From Flavobacteriaceae bacterium (GTDB lineage: Bacteria; Bacteroidota; Bacteroidia; Flavobacteriales; Flavobacteriaceae), in the NCBI GenBank assembly GCA_026709415.1, contig JAPOSZ010000019.1, positions 1-40,263 of the forward strand: a stretch of 40,263 nucleotides of DNA, read 5' to 3'. Every line of letters begins with the position of its first letter. Within the stretch, counting starts at the first letter, position 1. The notes beneath the pieces are model-generated. The model made no database searches. It worked only from the letters and a program-made list of their open reading frames with translations, and was not told the origin of the DNA. A program made the position numbers and the translations under genes. Positions 8,435-17,270 of the stretch are shown here, piece after piece.

Positions 8435-10009
8435 CTAAAATGGTTCTTCACTCTCATTGCCGTTTTCAGATTTTTTTTGATTCCATTGGGAAGAGGTATT
8501 CTTCTCATTAGGATTATCATTTTGGAAAGAAATGGAATTTTGAAACCCCTGATTTGTTTTATTATCATTCATTTTTGAAGGAATTTTTTGAGTAGGCATG
8601 GGTTTGTAGCCTGCTAATGAAAAGTCATTAGAAAAGTTGCTTATTTTCCCATTAAATCCTAATCGAAAACTTCCAATAGCTCCATTTCGATGTTTAGAAA
8701 TAATCACTTCAGCTTGGTTAGCCGTGGAATTACCATCCTCCCAAGTTTCGAATTTATAATACTCCGGACGGTATAAAAAGGCGACAATATCGGCATCTTG
8801 CTCAATGGCTCCGGACTCTCTTAAATCGGATAATTGTGGTCGGGATTTATCTCTCTTTTCAACCGCTCGATTCAATTGTGAAAGGGCAATAATCGGAATA
8901 TCTAATTCTTTTGCTAAGGCTTTAATGGAACTAGAAATTTGAGAAATCGTTTGTTCTCTATTTTGATTATACCCCCGATTCGTTACCGTCATTAATTGTA
9001 AATAATCAACCAAAATGATATCAATATTATGAGCTGTTTTTAAACGTCTAGCCTTAGAACGTAGTTCATATATCGATAACTGAGGGGTTTCATCAATATA
9101 AATCGGAGCCTTTCCCAATGTATCAATTGTTTCGAGAACCTGACCAAAACCATCTGCATCGAGAGCCGCATCTCGGATTTTTGTAAATGGAATCTTGGTT
9201 TGAGCGGATACCATCCGAGTAATCAACTGCATGGCCGACATCTCTAACGAAAATATGGCTACTGTATACTCCTTTTCAATGGCCATGTTTCTGGCCATAG
9301 ACAACATGAGCGCTGTTTTTCCCATACCAGGTCTTGCCGCTAGCACAATCAAGTCACTTTTTTGAAATCCACTAGTGAGACTGTCAAATTCGTGAAATCC
9401 AGATTCGATTCCGATTGATCCGCCTTGTTTTTTGATTCTTTCAATTTGATCTGTCAATCTTTCAATCAACTGTTTAGCTGGAACCGGCTGGGTTTTTATT
9501 TTATTCTTTGTAGCATTATAGATTTGAGTTTCAGCAAATTGGATGGTTTCAAAAACATCATGTGTTTCGTCGTATGATTTTTCAATTATTTTGGATGAGA
9601 CTTCAATAAGAGATCTTAAAATGAACTTTTCTTGAACAATTCTAGCGTGATATTCAATGTGAGCCGATGAAGCAATGGATTGACTCATTTTAATCAAAAA
9701 CGTCCCCCCCCCGACGCGATCAATCATATTATCTGCTATGAGTTGTTCTGTGATTGTTTTTAAGTCAATAACACTATCTCTTGATTGATAAAGCGTCGTA
9801 GCTGCTTCAAAAATCAACTTATGTTGTTCTTTATAGAACATTTCCGACTCAATGATTTCATTGACTCTTTCGAAAGCCGTTCTATCGATTAAAATCCCAC
9901 TAATGACAGCTTCTTCAATTTCGATGGCTTGGGGTGGTAAATTGCCTTTTGCTAGTGGTATGACATTCGCTTTTTTTTGCTGTCGAGGATTATTTTCTGT
10001 CAAACTCAT
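8435..10009 (-). CDS. dnaB: Replicative DNA helicase DnaB
   Basis: This 524-residue protein has the two-part DnaB layout: an N-terminal helical domain (LPPQAIEIEEAVISGILID) that binds primase, and a RecA-like C-terminal motor with Walker A ARPGMGKTAL near residues 224-233, Walker B IDIILVDYLQLM and DLRESGAIEQDADIVAFLYR. It forms the hexameric ring helicase at the replication fork. The C-terminal tail of about 60 residues is Asn/Ser/Gln-rich and likely disordered. A nine-C run on the plus strand (9704-9712) falls in the VGGGTF region and keeps the frame intact. A candidate promoter lies so close to the ATG that the mRNA may be nearly leaderless. Confidence 0.97.
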   Translation of the reverse strand: MSLTENNPRQQKKANVIPLAKGNLPPQAIEIEEAVISGILIDRTAFERVNEIIESEMFYKEQHKLIFEAATTLYQSRDSVIDLKTITEQLIADNMIDRVGGGTFLIKMSQSIASSAHIEYHARIVQEKFILRSLIEVSSKIIEKSYDETHDVFETIQFAETQIYNATKNKIKTQPVPAKQLIERLTDQIERIKKQGGSIGIESGFHEFDSLTSGFQKSDLIVLAARPGMGKTALMLSMARNMAIEKEYTVAIFSLEMSAMQLITRMVSAQTKIPFTKIRDAALDADGFGQVLETIDTLGKAPIYIDETPQLSIYELRSKARRLKTAHNIDIILVDYLQLMTVTNRGYNQNREQTISQISSSIKALAKELDIPIIALSQLNRAVEKRDKSRPQLSDLRESGAIEQDADIVAFLYRPEYYKFETWEDGNSTANQAEVIISKHRNGAIGSFRLGFNGKISNFSNDFSLAGYKPMPTQKIPSKMNDNKTNQGFQNSISFQNDNPNEKNTSSQWNQKKSENGNESEEPF

Positions 10010-10013
10010 GCCC

Positions 10014-10021
10014 CAAAAGTA
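10014..10021 (-). promoter_or_regulatory. Candidate dnaB promoter (-7 TACTTTTG)
   Basis: On the minus strand TACTTTTG matches TAnnTTTG, with a TTG 22 bases further upstream that could act as the -33 element. The last base of the -7 box is five bases from the dnaB ATG. Initiation at the usual distance would therefore put the transcript start at or beside the start codon. Confidence 0.55.
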
Positions 10022-10116
10022 AAGAGACGATTCATCAAAATTTCAATGCGATTTTAAAAGTTATTTACAAAAATTTGACAGTATTTCACCCATCAGATGA
10101 CTTGATTTCTAGCACT

Positions 10117-11076
10117 TCATGATTGGATTGTAAAATTCCCGATAGTCGTATACTTTTTTCTCCGTTGCTTCAGAAGCTCAACTATAGGAATCATTTTTAT
10201 TTGATTAAAACAAGCCAACACTTGTTTTTCTAGAATGCTAAACATTTTTTTTCGATCATAATGTGCCCCCCCCAAAGGTTCTTCAACAATGAGATCAATG
10301 ATTTGTGCTGTTTTCATGTCTTGAGCTGTCAATTTTAATTGTTGGGCCATTTCTTCTTTGTGATCCCAACTACGCCATAATATTGAAGAACAGGATTCTG
10401 GTGAAATGACAGAATACCAAGTATTTTCAAGCATTAAAATTCGATCTCCAACACCAATTCCTAGTGCCCCACCCGAAGCTCCTTCTCCAATGATAGTCAC
10501 GATGATAGGCACTCTTAAATTCATCATTTCATAAATATTACGGGCGATGGCTTCTCCCTGGCCTCTTTCTTCGGCTTCAATACCTGGGAAAGCTCCCGGC
10601 GTATCGATTAATGTTAGAATTGGAATCTGAAATTTTTCAGCAGATTTCATCAATCGCAAGGCCTTTCGATAACCTTGAGGATTGGCCATCCCGAAATTTC
10701 GATATTGTCTGGTTTGAGTATTATAGCCTTTTTGGGTACCGATGATCATGAAGCTCTGACCGCCAATTTTTCCTAATCCGCCCACCATAGCCTTATCGTC
10801 AGCGATATTTCGATCGCCATGGATTTCTAAAAAGGTATCTCCGCAAAAGGATTTGATATAATCCAGAGTATAAGGTCGATTGGGGTGTCTAGACAATTGA
10901 ACTTTTTGCCACGGCGTTAATTTTTTATAGATTTCTTTTTTCGTAGTCTCTATTTTTTTTTCAAGTTGTTTGGCTGTATCCGAAACATCCACTCCATTTT
11001 CTTTGCCAAGTTCAATACACTTTTGGAGTTGATCATTTAGTGCCATTATGGGTTTTTCAAATTCTAAATATTCCAT
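10117..11076 (-). CDS. accA: Acetyl-CoA carboxylase carboxyltransferase subunit alpha
   Basis: This 319-residue protein is the usual length for AccA. It starts [10 protein letters not shown], followed by the coiled N-terminal region and the carboxyltransferase fold. Diagnostic stretches are [52 protein letters not shown], the oxyanion-hole region [16 protein letters not shown], and [18 protein letters not shown]. With AccD it transfers carboxyl from biotin-AccB to acetyl-CoA to make malonyl-CoA for fatty-acid synthesis in the cytoplasm. It lies 107 bases upstream of dnaB on the same strand. An eight-C run on the plus strand (10266-10273) encodes part of PLGGAHYD and leaves the frame open. Confidence 0.97.
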   Translation of the reverse strand: MEYLEFEKPIMALNDQLQKCIELGKENGVDVSDTAKQLEKKIETTKKEIYKKLTPWQKVQLSRHPNRPYTLDYIKSFCGDTFLEIHGDRNIADDKAMVGGLGKIGGQSFMIIGTQKGYNTQTRQYRNFGMANPQGYRKALRLMKSAEKFQIPILTLIDTPGAFPGIEAEERGQGEAIARNIYEMMNLRVPIIVTIIGEGASGGALGIGVGDRILMLENTWYSVISPESCSSILWRSWDHKEEMAQQLKLTAQDMKTAQIIDLIVEEPLGGAHYDRKKMFSILEKQVLACFNQIKMIPIVELLKQRRKKYTTIGNFTIQS

Positions 11077-11301
11077 CTAGATTTCATTGGTGTTCTGGAA
11101 TGTAAAAGTAAAACAATCATCCACCGATATCACTTCAAAAATTTTTTATTCAATCTTAAACAAGAGAATTTGTTTGAAAATCATTAAGGGATTATAGGTT
11201 CGAAAGTAAATTTTATTTCAATGCTTTACGCCATCAATATCTTTATCATTTAAAATGAGTAGAATGGTGGTTTTTAAATCTCTTGCATAAGATATCAATT
11301 G

Positions 11302-11616
11302 ATGATTAGTAAAGAGGAACAAAAACAGATTTTAGAAGCTATGAAACCTTATAAACCTAAAAGAGTGGGTGTGTTCGGTTCTGTAGCACGTGGAGAAAAT
11401 AGAAAAGATAGCGATATAGACATTGCCTATACTTTCGATGCTCCTTTTGGTGCGGCAGATCATTTTGATTTATTTACTATGTTAAAAAAAAACATTGGAA
11501 AAAATGTCGATTTAGTTGATTTTGACTGTTTTGATCCAAGCATGAAAGATGCTATTATGAGAGATATGAAAATCATTTTGAATGACCCGTATCCATGTGG
11601 ACCTATTAAAGGTTAA
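11302..11616 (+). CDS. MNT-type nucleotidyltransferase (antitoxin half of a HEPN/MNT pair)
   Basis: I choose ATG 11302 over a TTG one codon earlier, giving 104 residues. The minimal nucleotidyltransferase motif is intact: GVFGSVARGENRKDSDIDIA, with the GS, the two metal-binding aspartates, and a third acidic position in NVDLVDFD. In the family, MntA-like proteins AMPylate and neutralise a partner HEPN (HepT) RNase toxin encoded directly downstream. The downstream partner here is disrupted, so this antitoxin is probably an orphan. Its frame shows no lesion. It sits alone on the plus strand between minus-strand accA and the LptG-type permease, consistent with an inserted module. Confidence 0.85.
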   Translation: MISKEEQKQILEAMKPYKPKRVGVFGSVARGENRKDSDIDIAYTFDAPFGAADHFDLFTMLKKNIGKNVDLVDFDCFDPSMKDAIMRDMKIILNDPYPCGPIKG

Positions 11617-12017
11617 CCGTTCAAAGAAGGCTATTAAAAAAGTAGCTCAAGCTGTTTTAGCGATTGGAGATTATGAGAATTTAGTGACATCTGATTTTCT
11701 AGTACAAGATGGTTTGATTAAGAGTATCGAGCTTGTTGGAGAATATGTCTATAAAACGTAAGATCAGACCAAGAATGGTTTACCAAATATTCCCAGGGTT
11801 CGGATTGAAGGAATGAGGCATTTCTTAGTTCATGAATACCACCACATAAATTTGAAAAAAAATTTGGAATACAGCAATTGTTAATGTTCCAAGTTTTGAA
11901 AAATATTTGGATGCTATTCAAGACCATTTAGAAGATGAATTGAAAAAAGAACAACAAATTGATCTGTCTGGACATCAAAGTAGGTGCTCATCTCATTGTT
12001 TTTTGCCTTTTCTTTGA
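11597..12017 (+). pseudogene. Broken HEPN (HepT/DUF86-like) toxin gene
   Basis: Starting at GTG 11597, overlapping the nucleotidyltransferase end, the frame reads as a DUF86/HepT protein (KVAQAVLAIGDYENLV, IKSIELVGEYVYKT) until TAA at 11759-11761. The same frame continues with PNIPRVRIEGMRHFLVHEY, the HEPN catalytic R-x4-H-x-Y region, to about 11850. There a one-base shift in an A-rich run is needed to continue with NTAIVNVPSFEKYLDAIQDHLEDEL. With at least one nonsense codon and one frameshift, it should not make a full toxin. The recognisable homology ends near 11960; the stop in the last frame is at 12015-12017. Confidence 0.72.
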
Positions 12018-12115
12018 AATAACTAAACACTTCTTCATCAGTGATAATTTCGGCCGTTTTTCGCTGAAAACTTTGCTTTCGCTTCACAATCTCTATTATC
12101 CAAACAGGACCTCTC
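11966..12115 (-). pseudogene. Possible gene fragment, unrecognised
   Basis: The minus strand reads through a coherent stretch, PVWIIEIVKRKQSFQRK followed by TAEIITDEEVFSYFKEKAKN and STYFDVQTDQFVV, with stops or frame breaks on both sides. The composition looks like real protein rather than random sequence. No start codon or family can be assigned. It may be the tail of a gene truncated when the MNT/HEPN module was inserted. Beyond it, up to 12257, I see no gene. Confidence 0.25.
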
Positions 12116-12257
12116 TATCTATAATTGTCGCTAAACGCTTTTCTCTGGGCTATTTCGGTTCAAGTACCCCTACAAGGGAACTCTATGAATCACCAAAGAG
12201 TCTTTAGTGATTCCATCGCTCGATACGCTTCTCTATTTGATTCATATCAACAACATT

Positions 12258-13334
12258 CTATTGTGATGTGGTTTTTCTCATGAGATACAATCCGATGGTA
12301 GCAAATAAAAATAGAGGAAACCATGCCGCAATGATTGGTGAAAATGTCGATTTAGCTACTAAGACGCCTAGGACTTTGTCAAAAAAGACAAATAAAAATC
12401 CTAAAGTCACTCCTAATGCTAAATTAAATCCCGTGCCACCCCTTCGTTTTTTAGAGGCTACAGCCACGGCAATAAATGTCAAGACAAAAACCGATAATGG
12501 AATGCTCCATCGTTTATGAAAATTCAACACATGTCGATTAATTAAGGGGGAACCACGCTCCCTTTCGAGTTTAATAAATCCTATCAGTTGTCCTAACGAT
12601 AATGTTTCGGCAACATAATTGACTGGGGCTAAATCTTCAATAGAAAAATCAAATATGGTATCTTTTAATGTTTCTTGAGTATAAACTTCTCCACGTTGAG
12701 TGAATTTTCTTTTGTTATATCTGGTTAATCGAAATAAACTATCTTCATTTTGCCAACGGATACTAGACGCTTTTATTTTAAATTTCAATTCGTTTCCTTG
12801 AAAATGGGTCAACACAAAATTATCTGCACTTTCACGAATAGGATCATAATTGCTCACATAGACATATTCTTGATCATTAATCTGTTGAAAGACATCTTCT
12901 GTGAATCTTTCCACATTTCGACTTAAATATTTATATCGAAATTCATTATAGCCTTTGCTAGCCGCAGGGGCAATGTATAGCGAAACGACCATAGCTAATA
13001 AACAGATAAGGCTGGCACCGATAAGAAATGGTCTGAGAAATCGTCGAAACGAAATTCCCGAACTCAATATGGCAATGACTTCGGTATGATTGGCCATTTT
13101 AGAAGTGAACCAAATAATGGCTAAAAACAAAAAAATCGGGTAGAGAAGATTGGCAAAATACCAAGTAAAATCGATGTAATACAATAGGGTTTCATCGAGT
13201 GGGACATTATTAGCCTTGAATTTGTCAATTTTTTCAGACAAATCCACCATGATTCCAATGGGAATAAATAAAAGAATCAATACAAAAAAAGTGCCGATAT
13301 ACTTTTTGAGAATATACTTGTCAAGAATTTTCAA
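12258..13334 (-). CDS. LptF/LptG (YjgP/YjgQ) family permease
   Basis: The protein matches the lipopolysaccharide-export permease family. An N-terminal LKILDKYILKKYIGTFFVLI leads into transmembrane helix 1, then two more helices (YPIFLFLAIIWFTSKM, FLIGASLICLLAMVVSLYIA), a periplasmic jellyroll-type region, and three C-terminal helices. LptF and LptG form the inner-membrane channel that, with the LptB ATPase, extracts LPS toward LptC and LptA. I place the start at TTG 13332-13334 (about 358 residues). It lies one base after the tgt stop and gives the family's usual N-terminus. An ATG at 13397 would add 21 residues inside tgt. The tgt-permease order is a frequent Bacteroidota arrangement. Confidence 0.88.
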   Translation of the reverse strand: MKILDKYILKKYIGTFFVLILLFIPIGIMVDLSEKIDKFKANNVPLDETLLYYIDFTWYFANLLYPIFLFLAIIWFTSKMANHTEVIAILSSGISFRRFLRPFLIGASLICLLAMVVSLYIAPAASKGYNEFRYKYLSRNVERFTEDVFQQINDQEYVYVSNYDPIRESADNFVLTHFQGNELKFKIKASSIRWQNEDSLFRLTRYNKRKFTQRGEVYTQETLKDTIFDFSIEDLAPVNYVAETLSLGQLIGFIKLERERGSPLINRHVLNFHKRWSIPLSVFVLTFIAVAVASKKRRGGTGFNLALGVTLGFLFVFFDKVLGVLVAKSTFSPIIAAWFPLFLFATIGLYLMRKTTSQ

Positions 13335-13335
13335 T

Positions 13336-14499
13336 TCAAAGTCTTTTATCCAAGTTTTTGGAGATTCGGTTTTTCCAAGCCACAAAACTACCATCAATTA
13401 TCTTTTTCCTTGCCTGATTAGTGAGCCAGATATAAAAGCTTAGATTGTGGATACTTGCGATTTGCTTTCCCAATAGTTCATTCACTGAAAACAAGTGTCT
13501 CAAGTAGGCTTTAGTATATTGAGAACCAACTGTACTATACGCATTGGTGTCAATTTGAGAAAAATCTGATTTCCACTTTTGGTTTTTAATGTTGATAACA
13601 CCATCGATTGTGAACAGCATGCCATTGCGACCATTACGAGTCGGCATCACACAATCAAACATATCAATCCCTAAAGAAATACACTCAAGAATATTTAAAG
13701 GCGTCCCAACACCCATCAAATAACGTGGTTTGTTTTTGGGGAGAATATCACATACTTCTTGAGTCATTTGGTACATCAAATCGATGGGCTCCCCAACTGA
13801 TAATCCGCCAATAGCGTTGATGGGGGCATTTTTTTGACTGATGAATTCAGCCGATGATTTTCGAAGATCTGAATAAACACTTCCTTGTACAATAGGTGCA
13901 AAAATCTGCGGATAACCATAACACGGAGTGGATTCTTTGAATTTTTTTAATCCTCTATCCAACCAACGGTGTGTTCTATCCATCGATAGCTGCGCTTCTT
14001 TATGTGACACGGGGTAGGGAGTGCATTCATCAAAAGCCATCATGATATCCGCTCCAATCTTTCGTTGAATACAAACTGCATTTTCAGGCGTAAAAACATG
14101 GGTTGATCCATCGATATGAGATTTGAATTGGACTCCATGTTCATCGATTTTTCTTCTATCAGCTAAGGAATAGACTTGATATCCTCCCGAATCGGTTAAA
14201 ATGGGTTTTGACCATGAAATAAATTGATGAATTCCCCCGGCATGCTTTAAAATTTCTTTGCCAGGTCTGAGGTATAAGTGGTACGTATTACCGAGCATTA
14301 TTTGGGCTCCTACGGGATGACTTAATTGTTCTTGGGAGAGGCCTTTCACCGTCCCCAAAGTTCCAACTGGCATAAAAACTGGTGTATCAATTGCTCCATG
14401 TTGGGTCAATATGCTACAAGCGCGAGCTGATGAATTATCATCATATATGATTGAGTTCGTGTGTTTTTCTTGTTTAATAGTATTAGATTTTTCTCTCAT
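13336..14499 (-). CDS. tgt: Queuine tRNA-ribosyltransferase (tRNA-guanine transglycosylase)
   Basis: This 387-residue enzyme swaps guanine 34 of GUN-anticodon tRNAs for preQ1 or queuine. Core motifs are present: IDTPVFMPVGTLGTVKG, LTDSGGYQVYSL with the active-site Asp, MAFDECTPYP, and PRYLMGVGTPLNILE followed by GIDMFDCVMPTRNGRNGMLF carrying the nucleophile Asp. The C-terminal zinc site is atypical. Where bacterial Tgt usually has CxCxxC before the AYLRHL helix, this protein has AYSTVG and no cysteine, although the later zinc-ligand His (SIHNL) remains. From memory this loss is shared by other Bacteroidota Tgt proteins. It overlaps or abuts the permease gene downstream. Confidence 0.94.
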   Translation of the reverse strand: MREKSNTIKQEKHTNSIIYDDNSSARACSILTQHGAIDTPVFMPVGTLGTVKGLSQEQLSHPVGAQIMLGNTYHLYLRPGKEILKHAGGIHQFISWSKPILTDSGGYQVYSLADRRKIDEHGVQFKSHIDGSTHVFTPENAVCIQRKIGADIMMAFDECTPYPVSHKEAQLSMDRTHRWLDRGLKKFKESTPCYGYPQIFAPIVQGSVYSDLRKSSAEFISQKNAPINAIGGLSVGEPIDLMYQMTQEVCDILPKNKPRYLMGVGTPLNILECISLGIDMFDCVMPTRNGRNGMLFTIDGVINIKNQKWKSDFSQIDTNAYSTVGSQYTKAYLRHLFSVNELLGKQIASIHNLSFYIWLTNQARKKIIDGSFVAWKNRISKNLDKRL

Positions 14500-14853
14500 C
14501 GATTTAATCCATTATTTAAATCATTTAATTTTGATTTAGAAGGATAAACTTTTTTTGAATATTAAGCATTTGTAAAAATGTTGAAAAAATTAAATCTGGA
14601 TTCTACATTTTAAAAAACATTCTCTTCTCCGACGTTTAATCAGACTCAAAACATGTTTTAACTATCAATTTCCACGATTATTTCTAAAACAACTTATAAA
14701 TCAATTTAATGATTAAACTTTAATTGATGATGTCTAATCTCTTTATGTCGATGGAAAAATCGCTTTTGGGTTTTTTGAAACTTTTTTATTTCTCTTTGAA
14801 TTTTAGTATTTATTGGGACTCTAAATTCTTTATTTTTAGCACAAAATTTGCAG
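14500..14853. other. Divergent intergenic region between tgt and the transketolase genes
   Basis: About 350 very AT-rich bases separate the divergent tgt and transketolase starts, so both promoters should lie here. A near match to TAnnTTTG (AAAATTTG, 14843-14850) sits just before ATG 14854, with no convincing -33 element. I see no RNA gene or strong hairpin. Confidence 0.5.
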
Positions 14854-15702
14854 ATGTCAAAACCTCACCGCCTAGATGAAAACGTAATTCAAACTAGGAG
14901 AGATATCGTTCGAATGGTGCATGGGGCAAAATCAGGACATCCTGGAGGTTCGCTGGGTTGTACTGAATTCTTTGTTACCCTTTTTCAAAATCATATGAAT
15001 TATCAATTACCATTTGAAATGGATGGTATTGGTCAAGATGTGTTTTTTCTCTCGAATGGCCATATTTCGCCTGTATTTTACAGTGTTTTGGCTCGAAGTG
15101 GGTTTTTTCCAATTAAAGAACTAGCGACTTTTAGAAAAATTAATTCCCGACTCCAGGGACATCCGACAACCCATGAAGGGTTACCTGGTGTTCGCGTTGC
15201 CAGTGGCTCACTTGGACAAGGTCTCTCAGTCGCTGTTGGGGCTGCACTTTCAAAAACATTAAACCAAGATCCTGCTTTAGTCTATGCTCTTTTAGGAGAT
15301 GGTGAATTACAAGAAGGACAAAATTGGGAAGCCATTATGTTTGCAGCTGGTAATCATGTGGATAATCTAATTGTAACGATTGATTATAATGGACAACAGA
15401 TAGATGGGGCTACCCAAGATGTATTACCACTGGGGAATTTGGAAGAAAAATTCAAATCTTTTGGATGGCGAGTGCTTATCAATCATCAAGGAAATGATTT
15501 GCACGCCGTCAAAGAAGGGCTTACAAAAGCGGTAAAACACTCAAACAATTCTAAACCCATTGTGATTATTATGAAAACTGAAATGGGCCATGGTGTTGAT
15601 TTTATGATGCATTCCCATCAATGGCATGGTATTGCTCCCAATGACCAACAACTTCAATTGGCTTTAGATCAAAATTCCCCCACTTCATTAGGCGATTACT
15701 AA
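14854..15702 (+). CDS. Transketolase, N-terminal (thiamine diphosphate-binding) subunit
   Basis: I choose ATG 14854 (MSKPHRLDEN, 282 residues). A TTG two codons upstream is less likely. It has the transketolase N-terminal pattern GAKSGHPGGSLGCTEF, SNGHISPVFYSVLA, VASGSLGQGLSVAVGAALS and the ThDP motif running from GDGELQEGQNWEA to DYNGQQIDG. It ends with MGHGVDFM and SHQWHG. It pairs with the next gene to form a split transketolase, moving two-carbon ketol units in the pentose phosphate pathway in the cytoplasm. The two reading frames are separated by one base (TAAaATG), so they are surely co-transcribed and probably translationally coupled. Confidence 0.94.
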   Translation: MSKPHRLDENVIQTRRDIVRMVHGAKSGHPGGSLGCTEFFVTLFQNHMNYQLPFEMDGIGQDVFFLSNGHISPVFYSVLARSGFFPIKELATFRKINSRLQGHPTTHEGLPGVRVASGSLGQGLSVAVGAALSKTLNQDPALVYALLGDGELQEGQNWEAIMFAAGNHVDNLIVTIDYNGQQIDGATQDVLPLGNLEEKFKSFGWRVLINHQGNDLHAVKEGLTKAVKHSNNSKPIVIIMKTEMGHGVDFMMHSHQWHGIAPNDQQLQLALDQNSPTSLGDY

Positions 15703-15703
15703 A

Positions 15704-16660
15704 ATGCAACCTTCTTATCAAAACACTGGAAATGTAGATACCCGTAGTGGATTCGGCGAAGGACTATCTCAATTAGGTCAGACCAATCCCAGGGTTGTGG
15801 CTCTATGCGCTGATTTGACAGGTTCGCTTAAAATGTCTCATTTTAAAACAGAATTTCCAAATCGATTTTTTCAAGTAGGCATTGCCGAAGCCAATATGAT
15901 GGGCATTGCCGCTGGATTAACTATTGGGGGATGGATTCCATTCACTGGAACATTTGCTAATTTTTCAACAGGTCGCGTTTATGATCAAATCAGGCAATCC
16001 ATCGCGTATTCAGGAAAAAACGTGAAAATCTGTGCATCGCACGCCGGCATCACTTTGGGGGAGGATGGTGCGACTCACCAAATATTAGAAGATATTGGAT
16101 TAATGAAAATGTTACCCGGCATGACGGTGATTAACCCCTGTGATTTTAATCAAACCAAGACCGCTACGATGGCCATCGCTGAACATCAAGGACCAGTCTA
16201 CCTTCGATTTGGTAGACCTAAAGTGCCTAATTTCACCACTCCCGATTTAGGATTTGAAATTGGAAAAGGTATTTTGCTTGAATCCGGAAAAGATATTACC
16301 ATCGTGGCCACTGGACATTTGGTGTGGGAAGCCTTATTGGCAAGGGAAATTTTGAATACAAAAGGAATTTCTGCTGAAATCATCAATATCCACACCATCA
16401 AACCGATCGATGAACAAATGATTTTAGATTCCGTTCAAAAAACAAAGTGTATCATTACGGCTGAAGAGCATAATTATCACGGTGGTTTGGGTGAAACGGT
16501 GGCTCGAATACTCTCAAAAAAATACCCTGTTATTCAAGATTATATCGCTACCCAAGATACTTTTGGCGAATCTGGAAATCCTGCAGAACTGATGAAGAAA
16601 TATGGTCTCTCTTCAGAAAATATTGTTAACAAATCTATTGACTTAATAAAACGAAAATAA
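15704..16660 (+). CDS. Transketolase, C-terminal (pyrimidine-binding) subunit
   Basis: This 318-residue protein covers the PYR and C-terminal domains of transketolase. Landmarks are DTRSGFGEGLSQLGQ, ALCADLTGSLKMSHF, FQVGIAEANMMGIAAGLTIG (with the conserved Glu that activates ThDP), SHAGITLGEDGATHQILEDI and a C-terminal HNYHGGLGE region. It complements the upstream N-terminal subunit. The split gene layout is common in bacteria, so I do not regard it as a break. It is followed one base later by the next ATG (TAAaATG), putting a beta-barrel protein in the same operon. Confidence 0.94.
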   Translation: MQPSYQNTGNVDTRSGFGEGLSQLGQTNPRVVALCADLTGSLKMSHFKTEFPNRFFQVGIAEANMMGIAAGLTIGGWIPFTGTFANFSTGRVYDQIRQSIAYSGKNVKICASHAGITLGEDGATHQILEDIGLMKMLPGMTVINPCDFNQTKTATMAIAEHQGPVYLRFGRPKVPNFTTPDLGFEIGKGILLESGKDITIVATGHLVWEALLAREILNTKGISAEIINIHTIKPIDEQMILDSVQKTKCIITAEEHNYHGGLGETVARILSKKYPVIQDYIATQDTFGESGNPAELMKKYGLSSENIVNKSIDLIKRK

Positions 16661-16661
16661 A

Positions 16662-17270
16662 ATGTCCGCTTCAAAACGAGTTTTCATTGTACTGACCATT
16701 TTCGGCTTTGGTTCTCTGTTAGGATTTGCCCAAGCTTCTTATGGTTTAAGTGCTGGAACCAAACTTTCTCCAAGTAAAACTTTACCAAAAGATATATCTA
16801 CAGAAAAGTTAAAGCAAGAAACCTTAGGTTATAATGTTGGTGCCTTTTTTGAAACCGGAGGAGTGATGTTTTATGTTCGTCCACAACTCGGATATACATG
16901 GCATAAAGTAGAAAAAGAGGATCTAGAGTTTAAAGAATCTAGTTTGGAATTGCCAATTTCCTTTGGCTATCGATTTGTACCATTTGCTAGTGCCTATGCG
17001 GGACCTACTTTCCATTATACCACAGGGCAAAGTATCGAAAGTATCAAAGAAATTAAGCTCGATGATGTTAAAGACAATATTACCTATGGATTGCATCTTG
17101 GAGCTCGTTTGCACTTAGGCAACTTTGATCTTTCTTTAACCTACCACAGAGGACTAAAAAGTAAAGAAGTAGAATTGTTGGGAGAAACAGCTCAAAAAAT
17201 AGGAACGCTAGATACGAGACCCGACTATCTCATTTTAGCCTTAGCGATCAAAATAGGTGAACAACTCTAA
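16662..17270 (+). CDS. Outer-membrane beta-barrel protein (PorT-like)
   Basis: This 202-residue protein starts with a signal peptide (RVFIVLTIFGFGSLLGFAQA). It then shows alternating hydrophobic strands with aromatic girdles: YGLSAGTKL, YNVGAFFETGGVMFYVRPQL, LELPISFGYRF, YGLHLGARLHLGNFDLSLTY and the terminal strand YLILALAIKIG. This fits the small eight- to ten-stranded outer-membrane porin-like (beta-barrel) family widespread in Bacteroidota. Its ATG follows the transketolase stop by one base, an odd metabolic neighbour that suggests operon read-through rather than shared function. It ends four bases inside the convergent FKBP gene. Confidence 0.82.
   Translation: MSASKRVFIVLTIFGFGSLLGFAQASYGLSAGTKLSPSKTLPKDISTEKLKQETLGYNVGAFFETGGVMFYVRPQLGYTWHKVEKEDLEFKESSLELPISFGYRFVPFASAYAGPTFHYTTGQSIESIKEIKLDDVKDNITYGLHLGARLHLGNFDLSLTYHRGLKSKEVELLGETAQKIGTLDTRPDYLILALAIKIGEQL

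Noticed and set aside
9704-10273. G/C runs in dnaB and accA as phase-variation switches
   Set aside because: Both frames are intact and both genes are essential, so switching would be lethal. I record them only as part of the tract pattern.
14854-16660. Split transketolase as a frameshift or broken gene
   Set aside because: The two-gene form with a one-base gap and a clean ATG is a normal arrangement in many bacteria.
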